DNA of 64,000 bases from positions 744,001-808,000 of the forward strand of contig JBGAQH010000001.1 of the NCBI GenBank assembly GCA_044220875.1, written 5' to 3'. Both the position numbers and the translations under genes were made by a program. This stretch comes from JAEUIT01 sp044220875 (GTDB lineage: Bacteria; Planctomycetota; Phycisphaerae; Phycisphaerales; SM1A02). The notes below the pieces were generated by a model, which saw only the letters and a list, made by a program, of their open reading frames with translations, was not told the origin of the DNA and did no database searches. This document shows, in pieces, positions 41,988 to 50,246 of the stretch (position 1 is the stretch's first letter; each line of letters opens with the position of its first letter).

Positions 41988-43225
41988 GCCGATGCGAGAG
42001 CATCCGCCTTTCGACCGACGAGTCCGACCGCGACGCGCTGCGCGGCCGTGACATGCTCTGCTTCAGCCACGACTGGAGCGGGGATCCGCTCTCGAAGACG
42101 CACCTGATGCGGCTGCTGTCGCGCGACAACCGCGTGCTCTGGGTGAACTCGATCGGATACCGCGCCCCGACGGCGTCGCGCCGCGACATCTCGCGGGCGG
42201 TGCGGAAGGTGATGGACGCCGCGGCGCCGATCCGCGAGGTCGAGCCGAACCTCCACGTCCTGAGCCCTTTGGTGATACCCGCCTACGGCCGCCCGTGGGT
42301 CCGCGAGTTCAACCGCTGGTTTCTCTGCCAGCAGGTCCGTCGGGCGATGCGCCGGCTCGGCTTCGACCGGCCGGTGAACTGGGTCTTCAATCCGGCGGCC
42401 GCGATGATCGCGGGATCGCTGAGCGAGGACTTCCTCATCTACTACTGCGTCGACGAGTACTCGGCCTTCTCCGGCGTCTCCGGGGAGCTGATGGCGTCGA
42501 TGGAGCGCGAACTGTTAGGCAAGGCCGACCTGGTCATCGTCTCCTCCGAGAAGCTTTTCCGCTCGAAGAGCCCCTTCAGCGCCCGCACGGCGCTGGTGCG
42601 CCACGGCGTCGACTGGACGCACTTCCGCAAGGGCGTGGTCACGCCGCGGGCCGGCGGCGCGGCGATCATGCCGCCCGAGCTCGCCAGGCTTCCTCGGCCG
42701 GTGCTGGGCTACTTCGGCCTCATCGCCGCCGACTGGGTCGACGCGGAGCTCCTTGCCCACGTCGCCCGGCGCATGCCGCACGCGTCGATCGCGATGCTCG
42801 GCAAGACGACGATGGACGTCTCGGCGCTCCGGCGCCTGCCCAACGTGCATCTCCTCGGCCGCCAGCCCTACGCGACGCTCCCGGCGTTCTGCCGCGGCTT
42901 CGACGTCGGACTCGTGCCCTTCCCGATCAACGAGGCGACGCTTCACGCCAATCCGCTCAAGGCCCGCGAGTACCTCGCCGCCGGGCTGCCGGTCATCTCG
43001 ACGGCGATTCCCGAGGTCGAGGTGCTCGAGCAGTGCCGCATCGGCCGCGACCCCGACGACTTCGTCGCCCAGATCGAGGCGGCGCTGACCGAGCCCGGCC
43101 CGTCGGTCGAGCGCAGCGACTCGATCCGGCACGAGAGCTGGGAAGCGCGGCTCGGCGAGATCCGCCGCCACGTCGCCGCCGCCGAGTCGGGGCGCTCCTG
43201 CGGCCCGCGGGCGCTTGCCGCGTGA
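41984..43225 (+). CDS. Glycosyltransferase (GT4/GT1-like, EPS)
   Basis: A 413-residue GT-B enzyme coupled to the Wzc-like gene by ATGA. The N-terminus (DMLCFSHDWSGDPLSKTHLM, then RVLWVNSIGYRAP) is typical of a group of exopolysaccharide transferases with the WVNS motif. The donor domain shows LGYFGLIAADWVDAELLAHV, NVHLLGRQPYATLPAFCRGF, and a weak E motif region HANPLKAREYLAAGLPVIST. The classic E(x7)E is replaced by NPLKAREYLAAGLPV, also seen in that group. Codons 42501-42520 form the 20-mer shared with the methyltransferase at 25805. It is coupled to the next gene by a GTG overlapping its TGA if that start is used. Confidence 0.88.
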   Translation: MSRCESIRLSTDESDRDALRGRDMLCFSHDWSGDPLSKTHLMRLLSRDNRVLWVNSIGYRAPTASRRDISRAVRKVMDAAAPIREVEPNLHVLSPLVIPAYGRPWVREFNRWFLCQQVRRAMRRLGFDRPVNWVFNPAAAMIAGSLSEDFLIYYCVDEYSAFSGVSGELMASMERELLGKADLVIVSSEKLFRSKSPFSARTALVRHGVDWTHFRKGVVTPRAGGAAIMPPELARLPRPVLGYFGLIAADWVDAELLAHVARRMPHASIAMLGKTTMDVSALRRLPNVHLLGRQPYATLPAFCRGFDVGLVPFPINEATLHANPLKAREYLAAGLPVISTAIPEVEVLEQCRIGRDPDDFVAQIEAALTEPGPSVERSDSIRHESWEARLGEIRRHVAAAESGRSCGPRALAA

Positions 43226-43245
43226 CGCCGCGCGACCGCAGTCCC

Positions 43246-43803
43246 ATGGCCTCGCTCCTCACCACGATTCGCCAGGACATCCGCCGCAAGGCGCTGTGGT
43301 GCCATGAGTCGGACCGTCCGGCGGCGCTGCTCCGCACGCTCATGGGCGACGGGACGATGGCGATGGTCTGGTACCGGCTCATGCAGTGGTCGCGGCGCCG
43401 GCATCTCGCGCCGCTCGAGATGCTCTTCAACAAGCTCAACGCGACGCTCTGCAACTGCGTCATCGGCCGCGGCGCCGAGTTCGGCCCGGAGTTCGTCCTC
43501 ATCCACTCGACCGGCGTCGTCATCAACGGCGCGGTGCGAGGCGGATCCGGAATCCTCATCGAGCATCAGGTGACGATCGGCGCCGAGCGCCGCGCCACGC
43601 CGACTCTCGGTGACGGCGTCTTCATCGGCGCCGGCGCGAAGATCATCGGCGCGGTGACGATCGGCGACGGCGCCCGCATCGGCGCCAACGCCGTGGTGCT
43701 CGATGACGTGCCCGCCCACGCGACCGCCGTCGGCGTCCCGGCCCGCATCGTCGGCGCGCCGCGGCAGGACCTCACCGCGCGACGGAGCGCCGTTGCGGCG
43801 TGA
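43246..43803 (+). CDS. Serine-acetyltransferase-like hexapeptide acyltransferase
   Basis: A 185-residue protein. N-terminal helices MASLLTTIRQDIRRKALWCH with a short linker lead into a left-handed beta-helix: GRGAEFGPEFVLIHSTGVVI, then IEHQVTIGAERRATPTLGDG, VFIGAGAKIIGAVTIGDGAR and IGANAVVLDDVPAHATAVGV with PARIVG. His residues in IHSTG and IEHQVTIG correspond to the catalytic pair of CysE-type enzymes. In polysaccharide loci, such CysE-like proteins usually O-acetylate sugars. GTG 43222, overlapping the previous TGA, is an alternative start adding eight residues. The last codon overlaps the start of the next gene (GTGA). Confidence 0.9.
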   Translation: MASLLTTIRQDIRRKALWCHESDRPAALLRTLMGDGTMAMVWYRLMQWSRRRHLAPLEMLFNKLNATLCNCVIGRGAEFGPEFVLIHSTGVVINGAVRGGSGILIEHQVTIGAERRATPTLGDGVFIGAGAKIIGAVTIGDGARIGANAVVLDDVPAHATAVGVPARIVGAPRQDLTARRSAVAA

Positions 43804-44990
43804 GCCTCGCAGAGACCATCCTCGCCGCCGGCGCATGGGGCTCCCTCGGCGGAGTCTGCTATGCCTACCTGGGATATCCCGTCGTCATCGGCGGGCTGGC
43901 CCGGCTCATGGGTCGGCGCGAGCGGCCGCCGGAGCCCGACGACGCCGCACTGCCGCGCGTGGCCCTGGTCATCGCCGCCCACAACGAGGCGGAGGTGATC
44001 GACGCGCGGCTCCGCAACGCGCTCGAGAGCGACTATCCGCGCGGGCTTCTCGAGATCGTCGTCGCGTCGGACGGGAGCGACGACGCGACGGTCGACCTCT
44101 GCCGCCGGCATGAGCCTCACGTGAGGACGCTCGCGTACGCGCAGCGGCGCGGCAAGTCCGCGACGCTCAACGCGACGATCGCCCAGCTCGACGCCGAGGT
44201 CGTCGTCCTCTCCGACGCCAACACGTTCATGGAACGCGACGCGATCCGCGAGCTCGTGCGGCCGCTGGCGGCGCCCGAGGTCGGCGCGGTCTGCGGCCGC
44301 CTCGTCCTTCGCGACCCGGCGACGGGCCGCAACGTCGACAGCATGTACTGGCGCTACGAGACCTACCTCAAGCGCTGCGAAGGCGCGATCGGAGGGCTGC
44401 TCGGCGCCAACGGCGCGATCTACGCGATTCGCCGCTCGCTGATCGTGCCGCTGCCCCCGGGCACGGTCGTCGACGATTTCGTGATGCCGCTCATGGCCAA
44501 GGCCGCGAGCGGCTGTCGCATCGCATACGCGCCGGAGGCGGTGGCCCACGAGGAGACGGCGCCGAACATCGGCGGCGAGTTCCGGCGCCGCGCCCGCATC
44601 GGCGTCGGCGGCTTTCAGGCCCTCTGGATCCTGCGCTCGCTGCTGAGCCCGACCTGCGGATGGACCGCGTTCACCTTCTGGTCACACAAGGTGCTGCGCT
44701 GGATCTGTCCCTTCCTGCTCATCATCGCCCTCGCGTGCGCCGCGGCGCTGGCCGGCGACCACGCGACCTATCGCGCCGTCCTCGCGGCGCAGCTTGGCTT
44801 CTACGCCCTCTGTGCCCTCGGGGCGATGGTGCCGCCGGGCAACCGGTCGCTCCGGGCCCTCCGCATCTTCCCGATGTTCGCGTGCATGAACGCGGCGCTT
44901 CTCGTCGGCTTCCTTCGCTGGCTGCGGGGGAGCCACAACGGCATCTGGAGGCGCACCGCGCGGCTCAATGACGTCGGTCCCGCGGCGTGA
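43800..44990 (+). CDS. Membrane family 2 glycosyltransferase
   Basis: A 396-residue processive-type GT2 starting at GTG 43800 overlapping the previous stop. N-terminal membrane helix (about 9-33); GT-A domain with VALVIAAHNEAEVIDARLRN, EIVVASDGSDDAT and VVLSDANTF (a DxN variant of DxD). The catalytic acid is in VVDDFVMPLMAKAASG, with an RRARIG motif in place of Q/RxxRW. Three helices near the C-terminus (ICPFLLIIALACAAALAG onward) make it similar to hyaluronan/chitin/icaA-type enzymes. It is the last gene of the locus; a terminator-like hairpin is 23 bp downstream. Confidence 0.9.
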   Translation: MSLAETILAAGAWGSLGGVCYAYLGYPVVIGGLARLMGRRERPPEPDDAALPRVALVIAAHNEAEVIDARLRNALESDYPRGLLEIVVASDGSDDATVDLCRRHEPHVRTLAYAQRRGKSATLNATIAQLDAEVVVLSDANTFMERDAIRELVRPLAAPEVGAVCGRLVLRDPATGRNVDSMYWRYETYLKRCEGAIGGLLGANGAIYAIRRSLIVPLPPGTVVDDFVMPLMAKAASGCRIAYAPEAVAHEETAPNIGGEFRRRARIGVGGFQALWILRSLLSPTCGWTAFTFWSHKVLRWICPFLLIIALACAAALAGDHATYRAVLAAQLGFYALCALGAMVPPGNRSLRALRIFPMFACMNAALLVGFLRWLRGSHNGIWRRTARLNDVGPAA

Positions 44991-45012
44991 GGAACGTCAG
45001 GGCGAAACGAAA

Positions 45013-45039
45013 CCGACGTCGCGCTGGGCGCGACGTCGG
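45013..45039 (-). terminator. Intrinsic terminator between convergent genes
   Basis: A perfect 12-bp stem (CCGACGTCGCGC with GCGCGACGTCGG) and a three-base loop. Read on the minus strand it is followed by TTTCGTTTC, so it best serves the minus-strand gene at 45072-45506; it also sits 23 bp after the exopolysaccharide locus stop. Confidence 0.75.
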
Positions 45040-45071
45040 AGGTGCGATTCGTTCATGTCGCGCGGCGCGAC

Positions 45072-45506
45072 TCAGCTCGCCTGGCGCTGCTGAAAGTCCT
45101 GCAGCGGGTCGTCGATCGAATCCGAGGCCGAGCGCTTCGGCTTGGCCTTGAGCCGCGGCGGCGAGTTCGGTGCGCCGCCGCCGTTCGCGTTCGGCTTCAT
45201 CGGGGCGTAATTGCCGTTGTTGCCGTTCGGGCTGCCGTTCGTGCCCCCATGTCCGCCGGGGCTCGGATAGCGCTGGCCGGAGCCGTTGCCGTTCGAGCCG
45301 TTGCCGCCCGACGATCCGTTCGTCGGCATCGACGGGCGCTGGAGCGGCGCGGGCGAGGGCGAGCTCGGCGCGGGCGACGCCTGGCCTTGGGGCTGGCCCT
45401 TGGACGGTGGAGTCCCCTCGCGACGCGAGCGGGCGTCGTCGACGGAGCGATCCATCTGCCGTAGCAGTGACCGGATTTGATCGAGGTTTCTGACTGGGCG
45501 AGTCAT
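45072..45506 (-). CDS. Gly/Asn/Pro-rich low-complexity protein
   Basis: A 144-residue protein. A short charged N-terminus (NLDQIRSLLRQMDRSVDDAR) with helical character precedes about 80 residues of Ser/Pro and Gly/Asn repeats (NGSSGGNGSNGNGSG), and the end is basic (RLKAKPKRS) followed by an acidic DDPLQDFQQ. I do not recognise a family and it has no signal peptide. The two ends flanking a disordered centre suggest a linker or scaffold. It is convergent with the exopolysaccharide locus, and a terminator lies on its 3' side. The ribosome site is moderate. Confidence 0.5.
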   Translation of the reverse strand: MTRPVRNLDQIRSLLRQMDRSVDDARSRREGTPPSKGQPQGQASPAPSSPSPAPLQRPSMPTNGSSGGNGSNGNGSGQRYPSPGGHGGTNGSPNGNNGNYAPMKPNANGGGAPNSPPRLKAKPKRSASDSIDDPLQDFQQRQAS

Positions 45507-45861
45507 TGAGCGGAACTCCCGGCACGAGTGCCACGGCTCGTCGCAAGGGTTGGGACGAGTCGGGATATGGCTCCGTTATCGGCAGGCATCGAGCGCGACT
45601 TCGGTCACAGTGCCGAAGCTGGCAAAAGCTCGTTGCGTGGGTCGGCCGCACAATCGGCACGACAGGAACGACCGGGCGCTCTCCTTGACGCACGCGGTCA
45701 GACGCTCGCGAATTGCCGCGTGTGGCGGCGGATCGGGAGCGAATCCGCGCGCGACACACCGGTATACACTGCCGCCCTTTCGCGGAGCCGCGAGCGATCG
45801 CGGCGAGTGGGCGGATGCCCACCGCAGTCGAGCCCATCCTGTTACCCCGGTGGATGCTGCC
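45507..45861. other. Divergent intergenic region, 355 bp
   Basis: This lies between the Gly/Asn-rich gene (minus) and the tricorn gene (plus). A TATACACT element at 45763-45770 is a plausible -10 box for the tricorn gene with an untranslated leader of about 90 nt; no clear -35 partner was found. A longer open frame runs through to the tricorn gene but lacks coding character. Confidence 0.4.
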
Positions 45862-48800
45862 ATGAGCGGAGTTGCGTGTCGTTTCGACCGTCGTCGCCTG
45901 ATTCTCGTCGCGTCCCTCGCCGCCGCATCGGTGGCGCTCACCGCCGTCGCCGCGACCGTGGACCTTCCGCGATACCCCTCGCTCAGCCCCGACGGGCGCG
46001 AGGTTGCCTTCAACTGGCGCGGCGACATCTGGCGCGCTCCGGCCGGCGGCGGACAGGCCACGCGCCTCACCACCCATCCCGCCGACGACCTGCGTCCGGC
46101 GTGGTCGCCCGACGGAACGCTCATCGCCTTCGAGAGCGATCGTGAGGGAACCCGCAACCTCTTCGTGATGAAGCCCGACGGCACCTCGATCGCACAGGTC
46201 ACCGACACCGACGTTCCCCAGACGCTGGCGGGCTTCTTCACCGGTCCCGACGGCAAGCCGACGCTCGCCTTCGACGCCTCGGTCGAGGGCGACCTCTATC
46301 GCTCGGCCCGACCCTATCACGTCAACCTCACCGGCGGCACGCCGACTCGGGTGCTCGACGCGTTCGGCACCTTCGCCCAGTATTCGAAGGACGGCTCCAA
46401 GGTGCTCTTCGAGCGCGGCGGTTCGGCGTGGTTCCGCCGCCACTACCGCGGCCCCGACGCCCGCGACGTCTGGATGTTCGACGTGAGGACCGGCGCGTAC
46501 ACGCGGCTCACCGACTTCAACGGCAACGACGGCATGCCGCGCTGGACGGGGAACGACTCCTTCGTCTTCCTCTCCGATCGGGCGAACGAGACGATCAACC
46601 TTTTCCGGCAGGGGACGACGCTCAACGGCAAGCCGGTCCAGCTCACCGACTTCAAGGACACCGACGTCCACTGGGTCACGGTGAGCGGCGACGGCAAGCG
46701 GGCGATCGTCGCCAACTGGGATTCGCTCTACGCCGTCGACATCACCTCGACCACGCCGAACGCGACGAAGCTCACCTTCACGGCGAGCGAGGACGGGCTC
46801 GACGACATGACCCGCAAGGCGGTGGGCAAGGAAGTGAGCGAGGCCGCGCTGTCGCCCGACGGCCTGACCGTGGCGATGGTGGCATACGGCGACGTGTGGG
46901 TGAAGGGCACCGCGGACAAGAGCACGCCGCGCCGGCTCACCGACAGCACCGGCCGCGAGCGTGACATCGCGTGGAGCGCCGACGGACTCACGCTCTACTT
47001 CACGAGCGACAAGGACGACGGCGAGTCGATCTACGGCGCGAAGGTCGACAAGACCCGCGACGAGGTCCGCAAGCGCACGGAGGAGCGGCTGAATCCCCCG
47101 AAGCCAGAAGCAAAGCCAGAACCGAAGCCAGAACCGAAGCCAGAACCGAAGCCAGAACCGAAGCCAGAAGCAAAGCCAGAGGAGAAGCCCGCGGACGCAC
47201 CCAAGCCCGAGGCCAAACCGGAAGCCAAGCCCGAGGCCAAACCCGAAGCCAAGCCGGACGACAAGAAGTCCGACGACAAGAAGGACGCCAAGGGCGACGG
47301 CAAGAAGGATGCCGCCAAGGAGACGAAGAAGGACCCCGAGCTCGACCCGGCGCGCTGGGCCGACGCGATGACCTTCACCATCGTCCCGGTGGTGCACGCG
47401 GCGACCGACGACTCGCGCCCGCAGCCATCGCCGGACAACAAGTCGCTCGCCTTCCGCCGCGACAACGGCAACATCTGGATCCTCGATCTCGAAACCAAGG
47501 TTGAGCGCGAGCTCGTGAAGGGCTTCGACACCGCCGTCGAATATCGATGGAGCCCCGACTCGAAGCTCATCGCGTATTCGATGGACGACCACAACTTCAA
47601 CAGCGACGTGTGGATCATCCCCGCCGACGGCAGCGCGAAGGCCAGGAACGTCACGCGCCATCCCGACTCCGACAGCTCGCCGCGATGGTCCGCCGACGGC
47701 AAGGTGCTCGCCTTCATCTCCGAGCGCACCAACGAGGAGACCGACGTCTGGTGCGTCTTCCTCGAGAAGGACCTCGAGGGGCTCGGCGGCAAGGATCTCG
47801 ACCAGTACTACAAGGACGCCGCGGAGGCCGCGAAGAAGCGAAAGCCGCCGGAGGGCAAGAAGCCCGCGGCGAAGGGCGATGCGGCGAAGTCCGAGGAGAA
47901 GAAGGCCGCCGACGCCCCCGCATCCGACGTGAAGCCGGACGAGCAGTCGCCTGAGTCGAAGAAGCCGGACGACAAGAAGGCGGAAGACCAGAAGCCAGCA
48001 GACCAAAAGCCAGAAGCCGAGAAGGCAGAAAGCAACAAGCCCGCCTCACCCTTCGGCGACCTCGATCTCGACGACGCCTACCTTCGAGTCCATCGCGTGA
48101 CCAAGCTGCCGGGGAACGAGGCCAACCTCGAACTGCTGCCGGCCGGCGACAAGGTCGTGTTCAGCGGCAACGACGGCGGCGCTCCGGCGCTCTTCACCGT
48201 CAAGACCGACGGCACCGGCCAGGCGAAGCTCGGTCCGATGGGTGCGGTGCAGGGGCTCAACTTCGCCGGCGATCGGGTCGTGGTCGTCACCGGCGGCGGC
48301 GCCCAGAGCATCGGCACTGGCGGCGACGCGAAGAGCTATGACCTTGCGGAGACCATCGACATCAGCATTCCCGTCTTCCAGAAGCAGAAGTACGAGGAGG
48401 GGATGCGGGTGCTCGGGCAGAACTTCTACGACGAGACCTTCAAGGGACTCGACTGGAAGAGGGTCACCGCGGCCTACCTCACGCTCGCCCAGCGCTGCCG
48501 GACCAACGAGGAGTTCGACTGGGTCGCGAACCGTCAGCTCGGCGAACTGAACGCGTCGCACATGGGCGTCCGCTCGCCGGACGCGCCCTCGGCCCTGCGC
48601 CAGCCGGTCGGTCGGCTTGGGGCGCGGACGAAGCCCGTCGACGGCGGCTTCGAGGTGACCTCCCTCATCGACGAGACGCCCGCGGTGCTGTCGAAGCAGC
48701 CGCTCAAGGTCGGCGACGTGATCACCGCGATCGACTTCACGCCGTTCGGCGCCGGCGACACGCTCGAGCGAGCCCTCAAGGGCAAGGTCGGCAAGGAGGT

Positions 48801-49524
48801 GGTCGTGACCGTGCGCCGTCCGGTCGAGGGCGGCGAGCCGCTCAGCCTTGATCTGCTGATGACGCCGATCGGCGCAGCGCAGATGGCCGGGCTCTTCTAC
48901 GACGACGTCGTGCACCGCAACGCACGGCTCGTCGACGAGTGGTCGAACGGCCAGCTCGGCTACATCCACATCAAGGCGATGGACCAGGCCTCGCTCGACG
49001 ACTTCGAGCGTGACCTCTACGCCGCGGCGGAGGGGAAGAGGGGACTCCTGATCGACGTCCGCAACAACGGCGGCGGGTCGACCGCGGATCTCCTGCTCTC
49101 CTCGATCATGGTGACGCCGCACGCCTACACCATCCCGCGCAACGGCGACAAGTCGGTGAAGGACGGCTATCCCCAGGATCGCCTCTACATCCAGCGCTAC
49201 ACGCTCCCGATCAACATGCTCTGCAACGAGAAGAGCTTCTCGAACGCCGAGATCACCTCGCACGCGTTCAAGACGCTCAAGCGGGGCACGCTCGTCGGAC
49301 AGCAGACCTACGGCGGCGTCATCTCGACCGGCGGCACCTCGCTCCTCGACGGCACCACCGTGCGGCTGCCCTTCCGCGGCTGGTATCTCGCCGACGGCAC
49401 CGACATGGAGAACCACGGCGCGATGCCTGACCTCGTCGTGCCGCAGACGCCGGAAGACGAGTCGAAGAACTTCGACGCTCAGCTGAAGGCTGCGGTCGAC
49501 GACCTCCTCAAGCGATCGAAGTGA
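45862..49524 (+). CDS. Tricorn-like peptidase (WD-type propellers, PDZ, S41)
   Basis: A 1,220-residue exported protein. ATG 45862 starts a signal peptide (LILVASLAAASVALTAVAAT). Residues 35-410 and 495-900 form beta-propeller repeats of the SPDGRxVAFNWRGDIW and WSPDGTLIAFxS type. A PDZ domain (about 920-1,000, FEVTSLIDETPAVL) and a C-terminal S41 protease (GLLIDVRNNGGGSTADLLLS, then NEKSFSNAEIT, with the catalytic Ser at 1127 by alignment with C-terminal-processing proteases) follow. This is the layout of tricorn protease, which degrades peptides from larger proteases, here probably in the periplasm. Two long charged linkers (about 413-490 and 653-730: Lys/Glu/Pro/Ala/Asp) are unusual for the family and are partly made of exact DNA repeats. 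Confidence 0.92.
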   Translation: MSGVACRFDRRRLILVASLAAASVALTAVAATVDLPRYPSLSPDGREVAFNWRGDIWRAPAGGGQATRLTTHPADDLRPAWSPDGTLIAFESDREGTRNLFVMKPDGTSIAQVTDTDVPQTLAGFFTGPDGKPTLAFDASVEGDLYRSARPYHVNLTGGTPTRVLDAFGTFAQYSKDGSKVLFERGGSAWFRRHYRGPDARDVWMFDVRTGAYTRLTDFNGNDGMPRWTGNDSFVFLSDRANETINLFRQGTTLNGKPVQLTDFKDTDVHWVTVSGDGKRAIVANWDSLYAVDITSTTPNATKLTFTASEDGLDDMTRKAVGKEVSEAALSPDGLTVAMVAYGDVWVKGTADKSTPRRLTDSTGRERDIAWSADGLTLYFTSDKDDGESIYGAKVDKTRDEVRKRTEERLNPPKPEAKPEPKPEPKPEPKPEPKPEAKPEEKPADAPKPEAKPEAKPEAKPEAKPDDKKSDDKKDAKGDGKKDAAKETKKDPELDPARWADAMTFTIVPVVHAATDDSRPQPSPDNKSLAFRRDNGNIWILDLETKVERELVKGFDTAVEYRWSPDSKLIAYSMDDHNFNSDVWIIPADGSAKARNVTRHPDSDSSPRWSADGKVLAFISERTNEETDVWCVFLEKDLEGLGGKDLDQYYKDAAEAAKKRKPPEGKKPAAKGDAAKSEEKKAADAPASDVKPDEQSPESKKPDDKKAEDQKPADQKPEAEKAESNKPASPFGDLDLDDAYLRVHRVTKLPGNEANLELLPAGDKVVFSGNDGGAPALFTVKTDGTGQAKLGPMGAVQGLNFAGDRVVVVTGGGAQSIGTGGDAKSYDLAETIDISIPVFQKQKYEEGMRVLGQNFYDETFKGLDWKRVTAAYLTLAQRCRTNEEFDWVANRQLGELNASHMGVRSPDAPSALRQPVGRLGARTKPVDGGFEVTSLIDETPAVLSKQPLKVGDVITAIDFTPFGAGDTLERALKGKVGKEVVVTVRRPVEGGEPLSLDLLMTPIGAAQMAGLFYDDVVHRNARLVDEWSNGQLGYIHIKAMDQASLDDFERDLYAAAEGKRGLLIDVRNNGGGSTADLLLSSIMVTPHAYTIPRNGDKSVKDGYPQDRLYIQRYTLPINMLCNEKSFSNAEITSHAFKTLKRGTLVGQQTYGGVISTGGTSLLDGTTVRLPFRGWYLADGTDMENHGAMPDLVVPQTPEDESKNFDAQLKAAVDDLLKRSK
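47101..47172 (+). repeat. 12-bp tandem repeat coding KPEP in the tricorn linker
   Basis: Six 12-base units: AAGCCAGAAGCA, four exact copies of AAGCCAGAACCG (47113-47160), and AAGCCAGAAGCA again. They encode KPEAKPEPKPEP-type sequence. Codons CCA and GAA are used here, although surrounding genes prefer CCG/CCC and GAG, so the array probably spread by recent slippage or unequal crossover. It is in frame, so copy-number change would only alter linker length. Confidence 0.9.
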
Positions 49525-49531
49525 ACCACCC

Positions 49532-50149
<618 letters not shown>

Positions 50150-50246
50150 GGTTGGACGGTCTGGCGCGGGGACGCGTCGGACGAGGCGTTATGCGGCCGA
50201 CGCCGCGCGCCGATAGCAGCTGCAACAGATCCCCGGGGGACGTTGC

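Noticed and set aside
44965..48006. Open frame of 1,013 codons opposite the tricorn gene
   Set aside because: The region shows repeated LLRLLRLV/GFGFGLGF runs caused by the complementary Lys/Glu/Pro repeat; not a real membrane protein.
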